Of a DNA stretch of 64,000 bases, positions 58,250 through 64,000 are shown one piece after another. A program made the translations under genes and the position numbers. This stretch comes from Ambrosia x helenae (lineage: Eukaryota > Streptophyta > Magnoliopsida > Asterales > Asteraceae), in NCBI GenBank assembly GCA_030844895.1, contig CM061228.1:33542626-33606625 (forward strand). Direction: 5' to 3'. Numbering within the stretch: the first letter of the stretch is position 1; each line of letters opens with the position of its first letter. The notes under the pieces were generated by a model that saw nothing but the letters and a program-made list of their open reading frames with translations, was not told the origin of the DNA and ran no database searches.

Positions 58250-59023
58250 CACAACTTCCGTCTCCTCTTGCAGTTTCTTCCCCTTGCACCTGTTCCCAAG
58301 ATGACATGTGCCGTTACACTTATAACATACCAAAGTCGGACACTGATAGTGGGGTGACCCGCCTTCTTATAGCGGAAACAAGTTTCAGAACCTGTTTGTT
58401 ATCCCCATTGCTACCTCTAGTATAAGTATCTTCGGTCTTCACCTTCTTGAGAGAGGGTCCTGTAATGTCTGCCCCGTTTCTCTTCCAATCAGAGTTTCAG
58501 TTAGAGTTCCCACTCTTTCTGTGTTCCAAGACACGTTCAGCATCCCTTTGCTCGTACAATGTACCACTCATAGCTACCACCTGACGAAAAGAATCCATAC
58601 TAGTAGTGACAACACCCCGGCGTATGTCCAACGGTAATCCCTGAACGTACCTCTTTATCCTCTTTGCTTCTGGTGTAACCATATAAGGAAACAGGCGGGC
58701 CAACTCATTAAACTTGGATGTCTACTCTTTGTGGGATAGATTCCCAGTTTCAAGGTTGACAAACTTCCTCTCCAACTTATCCAACTCATGAGTCTAGCAT
58801 AATTGCTCAATAACAAACTACTTAAGCTCATCCCAATTTATCCTCCTAACTGCCCTATTACCCATAGCCTGTGTCAAATTATCTCACCAACATAAGGCCT
58901 CAGATACAAACGAATGAGCCACAAAAGTCACCTTGTCTTCATCTTGGCACCCTCGCGACCACCCCCACGAGCACCACTAGGATTACCACGACCGCCCCTA
59001 GATGACGGTGTTTTTGCCATACT
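58250..59023 (-). pseudogene. gag of element E, frameshifted
   Basis: A start-like MAKTPSSRGGRGNPSGARGG lies at 59022 on the - strand. After several frame breaks, 58703-58497 reads ARLFPYMVTPEAKRIKRY and then the segment through DSFRQVVAM, typical of the gag core of chromovirus-type Ty3 elements. Two zinc knuckles follow in mixed frames around 58385-58300 (CFRYKKAGHPTI, with a Tyr in place of the second Cys, and CYKCNGTCHLGNRC). A stop interrupts the frame at 58497-58499. In a live element gag forms the particle; this copy could not. Its zinc-knuckle end is present again at 61500-61772. Confidence 0.75.
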
Positions 59024-59344
59024 ACCCTTCAAGACAAAACCATCACATGATCAGTCACAAGTGTATTTAGAATGTATAAAGTAAGGGTAAACTTCTAATA
59101 ACGTTGATCAAGTGTAATTAGCTGTTTTCTTTACTTTAGTCACACTAAACACAACAAGCTATGGTCACATTAAGGGTTTGTCTACACACGATTATCTGAT
59201 ACATACAAATACACAAAATAATTACTTATCAAACTTTAAAGGTTACCTCTTGGCGTGCAGCTACTCAGTAGTTGACATTTCTTAGTGTCAGTTCGGCCCC
59301 ATATCAAATTCGAGTTCGAGCACAGACTGCTCGAATCCTTCGAA

Positions 59345-59360
59345 CCATTGCTCTATACCA
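59345..59360 (-). other. Primer binding site of element E (degenerate initiator-Met)
   Basis: TGGTATAGAGCAATGG on the - strand, 3 bases from the LTR. Compared with TGGTATCAGAGCCATGG it lacks one C and has one substitution, so priming may be weakened. Confidence 0.75.
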
Positions 59361-59363
59361 ACT

Positions 59364-60333
59364 TGTAAGAACCTCAAAACCAACGGGTCAAACAGTTGGC
59401 ATTCAAAGACTAAAACCATAAGATAATACTCAAAAGGTCTTATTTATTATCAGAAAACATGTAGTGGAAAGAAAATAGTGTAAGTCATCCAAACATGAAA
59501 TTTCCCATGATGGATCAAACACATTTGTAATTCAGACAATGAGTTTAGAAAATAAATAAGTTTTCAAATAGATAAAGTAGACTCTTTATCTCAAAATGTC
59601 AACCGCCTCTGAGTAGTCCTGCAGCAAGCCAAGCATCCCTTTATTGTTCAACAAACCTGAAATCAAACTAATATGCATGCAAAGTCAGACGAGCTGAGTG
59701 AATTCAAGTTTTATAGATTTTGAGTAAATTATCAAAATATCGTTTAACCAAAATACAATAACCCCAAGACTTTACTCACCAAATATATAATAAGCGCATA
59801 CCGCTTAATCACCAAAGAATACAATCTAGTACACTTAGGTCAAACCAAAGCTAGAGGTTATAGTAGGCATATCCTACTTCTATCATAACTCGGGTTAAAG
59901 AAAATAAATAAAAACAAAATGTTACTCAAACCGTAGCTAGAGATCAAAGCAGGCATATCCCGCCTATTTCATAACTCAGTTAATATGAGAACATATAATA
60001 CGAACTATGTAATAATCCCAACTCAAAACCAAGACCAGAGATAAGGGCAGGCATATCCCACCTCTGACATAGCACGGATTATAAGGTCGGGCGGTCGACA
60101 ACCACAACCTATATATACATATAAATACATGGAAATCCATGTATACTATACAAACAAAAACATTATTCAAGACCAAACCTAGTCAAACAAGTGCAGACTC
60201 AATTACGGGTTTAAGATATCAAGCGCATTCCACTTATCAAATACGACTTAAACCACAACTATGAATCACGGCAGACGTACCATATAACTATCTTAGCACA
60301 AGTTATAATGTCAAGTAAGCGTCATACATAACT

Positions 60334-60388
<55 letters not shown>

Positions 60389-61228
60389 ATATAGTAATTG
60401 TTTAAACCTATTCAAGTATAAATCAATGCAAATCCCGATCTAACGAGCAAGGTTCCATATACACTTTCAAGACATGCATATTAGCCCAAAATGTTTTAAA
60501 ACAGTAAAAAGGGGCACATGAATTCACCTGATAGCGAGAACAAACACCTAACAAGCAATTTGATACCAGTAGGCTACACACGAACTCAAACACCTGCCAA
60601 GTAGCAATTCATATTACAAGCTAGGCCTATAAGACTCCTATGGTTCCTAACGGTTCAACCGGGTAATATTGAGTTCCTAGAATGGTGTAATTAATCAGTT
60701 CAGCCACTAAACTTTATAAAAACATTTGTAACAAGTTCATATGCTATATTAATGGTCTCAGACCTGATCTAGTGGCTCACATGGTGAACCATCACTTACA
60801 TTGCAAAAATTCCAAGAATTGATGAACCGAAGACCCTGATTGTATAACCCTAATTGCCCAAAATCCAAAATTAAACGATTCTAACGCACAATTAAACCAA
60901 GATTAAGCCTAGGGATTAAAGGACTAACCTTGTGTGATGTTTTAGAAACTTGATTGCAGACTAGAAAAGTCGAAAAAAGGATTTGGGACCTCCTTGTGTT
61001 GCGTCGTGAATAATCTTCCAAGGGAAGTTAGGGTTTTAATGTCCTAAAACAAATTTTACAACCACGGTCCCTCTAGATTGATCCTCCATGTGCCTTGCTC
61101 CCAAAATTATCCCAGGAGAGTTTAAAAAGTGCCAAAGAGCCCCCTTATAGAAAACCAAAATAAGGTTTTTAAGGTAAACACAACTCTACTAGGCGAAACT
61201 CAAAAATCAGAAATTTACGGGCGTTACA
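59364..61228 (-). repeat. 5' LTR of element E (LTR2)
   Basis: Starts TGTAAGAACCTC at 59364 and ends GGGCGTTACA at 61228; on the - strand it begins TGTAACGCCC. It matches LTR1 over its whole length. The main length difference is the TA run. Confidence 0.88.
60337..60385. repeat. (TA)n microsatellite inside LTR2
   Basis: About 24 TA units, against about 9 at the same place in LTR1 (57121-57138). Confidence 0.9.
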
Positions 61229-61772
61229 AGTCTACCCCACTTAGAAAAGGATTCGTCCTCGAATCCTACTAGATGATAAACAAGTGTCTTGGTACCTACG
61301 CGACAACTTGCCGAAGGTAATGGGTTCAAGAAATGAATCTAATCTACGACCATAAAACGGTAGATACTAAGATCATACAAGACCCCAATCAAGCAAAACA
61401 AAAGCTCGAAGCTATATGTCATACAGGTATCAGTCATGATATCACATACATATTAAAGGAAAGAGGCAAAAGTATAGATTAGAATAAATCCAGTATTAGA
61501 TACCTGGCACAACTTCCGTCTCCTCTTGCAGTTTCTTCCCCTTGCACCTGTTCCCAAGATGACATGTGCCGTTACACTTTTAACATACCAAAGTCGGACA
61601 CTGATAGTGGGGTGACCCGCCTTCTTATAGCGGAAACAAGTTTCAGAAACCTGTTTGTTATCCCATTACTACCTCTAGTATAAGTATCTTCGGTCTTCAC
61701 CTTCTTGAGAGAGGGTCGTATAATGTCTACCCCGTTTCTCTTCCCACTCTTTCTGTGTTCCAAGACACGATC
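61229..61772 (-). mobile_element. Second, truncated internal segment of element E
   Basis: This is a copy of 57971-58530: the pre-LTR segment (AAGTCTACCCCACTTAGAAA) followed by the gag zinc-knuckle end, with the same frame breaks. It stops at about 61772 within the gag, where unrelated GC-rich sequence begins. Its presence on the far side of LTR2 gives the tandem order LTR-internal-LTR-internal. Confidence 0.82.
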
Positions 61773-61783
61773 TTCACCTTCGT

Positions 61784-61912
61784 CGCCGGAATCCGCCTAG
61801 GACCCGCCTAATGCCCAAAACGCCTAGAACCAAGCCTAGGTCCTTATTCCAAGTTTTATGTCCTACTAGCGACTAAGCGGCGCCTAGGCGGCCGCCAAGT
61901 CCGCCTTTTACA
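61784..61912. repeat. GC-rich CGCCTAGGCG-type palindromic module
   Basis: About ten copies of CGCCTAGG/CCGCC-type words, including GGCGCCTAGGCGGCCGCC at 61879-61896. It stands out from AT-rich surroundings. It probably belongs to an unidentified element whose insertion or recombination truncated the second copy of E. Confidence 0.6.
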
Positions 61913-62078
61913 ACACTGATCATTAGTCGTGTTCACCATAGGTTTCTTCAGCTTTTTCTCCATGGAAATCCGGTTTCAGTTATCATACACAATTGGGAAG
62001 TTTTCCCTCTTTTGATAGAAATCATTTTGATTATAAAATGTTTGCCTTTAAGGAACAAAATGTTTTTGTGGAAAATGA
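61913..62078. other. Short unassigned stretch
   Basis: Nothing recognised. Confidence 0.4.
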
Positions 62079-62910
62079 TGTAACCTCACGAATTTTCCCA
62101 TTTATTTTGCATTAAAGTATTTCCCGATCCATGATATAAAGTCTAATTTATTTCTAAGTATTTTTATCTTTATCCGTACACTCTATTTTTCTAAGTTCCT
62201 TTTATCATTGTACTTAAAAAAAAATCTTCAATCATGACATATGTCCTATCCTAATTCTATTTATAAAATCGTCATTTTATAAGACGGTGTTTTTTTATTT
62301 TCTAATTCAAACTAATGATTTTTTTTTTATTTCTTATTTAAAGCTAATCATTTTTCCAATTACATTTATAATCTCAAACAAGGAAGATATAAATTCATTT
62401 CAAAATAAAGCCTTGAGTCAAGAGTCAAAGTCTTGACAACATAATTCTTGGAGTCTAAGTCCTAGTCATTCCAACATATTATTAAGGTGAACCGTGGATG
62501 ACGGGATGGACCTAAACTAGTCGGAGGTTTGATTATGTCGATTCAACATATCATGTTTATTCATGTAGACTTAAACTTACGATAGACATATGAATTGCTA
62601 AACTTTTATACCTAAACTATTTGCTTGACATGGCTTATGTATTTTCACCAACTTCTAGTTGACCCCCCCCCTCAACAGGAAATAATGATGCATGAAGACT
62701 AGAGTATTTACATGAGAAGACAAACTGAAGTCTATGCTTGTTTGGTTTTTTTGTGATGTATTAGATTTCCACTTAAAAATCATTATGTATTTTCGTTTTT
62801 GGATATTTGCACTTTAAATTAATTTTAATTAAAATTTGATTACCATGTGCTACTGTATACTCATTCTTACGTGACACCTCGATGTTTCCGCCATCGGTTG
62901 GGGTGTTACA
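62079..62910 (+). repeat. 5' LTR of LTR retrotransposon F
   Basis: Starts TGTAACCTCACG at 62079 and ends GGGGTGTTACA at 62910, 832 bases, with matching TGTAAC...GTTACA ends. A primer site follows 3 bases later, which fixes the + orientation. It is a different family from A-D and from E. No second LTR is inside the window. Confidence 0.75.
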
Positions 62911-62913
62911 GAT

Positions 62914-62926
62914 TGGTATCAGAGCC
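62914..62926 (+). other. Primer binding site of element F (initiator-Met tRNA)
   Basis: TGGTATCAGAGCC on the + strand directly after the LTR, continuing ATGGTTATA. Confidence 0.9.
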
Positions 62927-64000
62927 ATGGTTATAGGGAATTAGGTTATTAGAAAAAAAAATAATCTAGTCTATAACCATAGGATTTTAATCAGTACTTG
63001 CTCCTTTTACTTGCAACCTTACTTGTTTATATTCTCTATCCTACTTCTTATCCTTACTTTAGTCCCTACAAGAAGAGTGCTCTCCATCACAAGATATACT
63101 CTTAGACTAATAGGACAAATCCTCAGGTTTAGCCTGAACCACCTTGAAGATCTCGTCGAAGTTCTAGATTTTAATAACGAACACGTGCAATCTGGAAGGG
63201 TGAACGCCTGTATTCTGAGTTTTCTGTCTAGGACTGGCATTGCGCATAAATCCCAATCAGACGAGGGACCCGGATGCCTACCTGGGAATTCTCGGGATGA
63301 GTGTTCACTTATAGGCTAAAGCATGTCTTCACTATGTTATTAGAATCTAGAAGTTTTGATAAGTCAACGTTTTCGTTTATTCGTTTTAATTAATGAATAA
63401 ATGATTACACTCACTTTCCTTAAACTAAGCTCTAAAATCTCAAAATTTTACAGCTTAAATCAATCTCATTTCATAACCATCTATGGATTTTACAATCAAA
63501 CTTCACCTTACCATCTTAGCCACTTTTTAAATAGTCAACACCCTACCCAAATCATATTATTTCATTTCTCCACATGTTACTTATTTTTAAAAATTATAAC
63601 CTCATACCTTAGCACAAACTAAAGATTTCTAAATCTTGTTGTATTTTCATTACCTAGTAACTTTACAAAGTACATATTTTTGTCAAAAGATGTCCTCGAA
63701 CTTAAATTCAATTGTTTATTTATTGACGTAACAAACAATTTTCTATATAATGCTTTAAACTATTAAAAATCACTTAATAGAACCTTGATCTTCAAAACCT
63801 AATGTCATGTTTGAAATCTCCAACTAACGGGAATATTTTAATCAAAGCCCACTTAGCTTGTACTATTTAACAACTTTTGCTTTATGTATAAAACCAATTT
63901 TGAAAATAAGATTTTTTTTTCATAGGAATAATATCTAGTCTCTAAATTCTCCATCGATACTCACTCATTTTCAACTTGTTCAAATTTTTACAATATTTGG
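62927..64000 (+). other. Leader region of element F, cut by the window edge
   Basis: No gag-like frame is recognised. A 102-codon frame at 63011-63319 has no family resemblance and is more likely leader sequence. The AT-rich remainder after 63330 holds nothing recognisable, and the element may already be interrupted there. Confidence 0.4.

Larger units (their letters stand above)
57971..59363 (-). mobile_element. Internal region of element E (pol-less)
   Basis: On the - strand this 1.39 kb runs primer site, leader, damaged gag, then about 0.28 kb leading to the 3' LTR. No protease, reverse transcriptase or integrase is present, so the element is non-autonomous or internally deleted. It matches the TR-GAG type of layout, in which only gag lies between the LTRs. 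Confidence 0.75.

Noticed and set aside
63011..63319. 102-codon frame as gag of element F
   Set aside because: It lacks gag-core and zinc-knuckle features and begins within 100 bases of the primer site; more likely leader.

Overview
This is a gene-poor, transposon-dense window of plant nuclear DNA. The evidence is chromovirus-type Ty3 and Copia retrotransposons with initiator-Met tRNA primer sites, a plant L1 LINE, a Helitron with typical plant ends, MULE and PIF/Harbinger remnants, and GT-AG introns. The style of the Ty3 LTRs and of the MSANT-like and Copia fragments suggests a eudicot, perhaps Asteraceae, but that is an impression and was not tested by a search. I see no confident intact host gene, no rRNA or tRNA gene and no CRISPR array. 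Two runs of exactly 100 N (27370-27469, 48672-48771) are assembly gaps.

Layout, left to right. 1-7924: two Ty3 elements. Element A (+ strand: pol end, 3' LTR 553-3185) sits inside the gag of element B (- strand: gag 4373-3186, primer site, 5' LTR 5090-7924). 7925-27369: an AT-rich satellite array of about 11.4 units of 1.70-1.72 kb. Each unit has two related halves, and each half has three related modules. 27470-34100: a degraded MULE transposase gene with one preserved intron, a Helitron-like hairpin, an unrecognised gene fragment and AT-rich spacer. 34100-39542: an almost full-length but frameshifted L1 LINE. 40379-43578: a 3.2 kb non-autonomous Helitron on the - strand carrying exon-like gene pieces, one set of which joins into a continuous 84-codon frame. 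43714-45973: a Tourist/Harbinger-like element (TTA target duplication) swollen by two long CCA-rich arrays. 46448-46693: a short MSANT-like fragment. 48772-53719: a second head-to-head pair of the same Ty3 family (C + and D -), forming a 4.4 kb inverted repeat. 53720-55800: the end of a Copia pol, its short LTR and two MITEs. 56151-61772: a pol-less Ty3 gag element (E, - strand) arranged LTR-internal-LTR-internal. 62079-64000: the 5' LTR, primer site and leader of another LTR element (F, + strand).

The elements date one another by nesting: A is inside B, B abuts the satellite, D is inside a Copia pol, and E interrupts another Copia gene. The observations most worth pursuing are the three-level satellite, the enhancer-like palindromic repeats placed next to the TATA box in all four Ty3 LTRs, the repeated head-to-head Ty3 architecture, and the Helitron with its spliceable captured frame.
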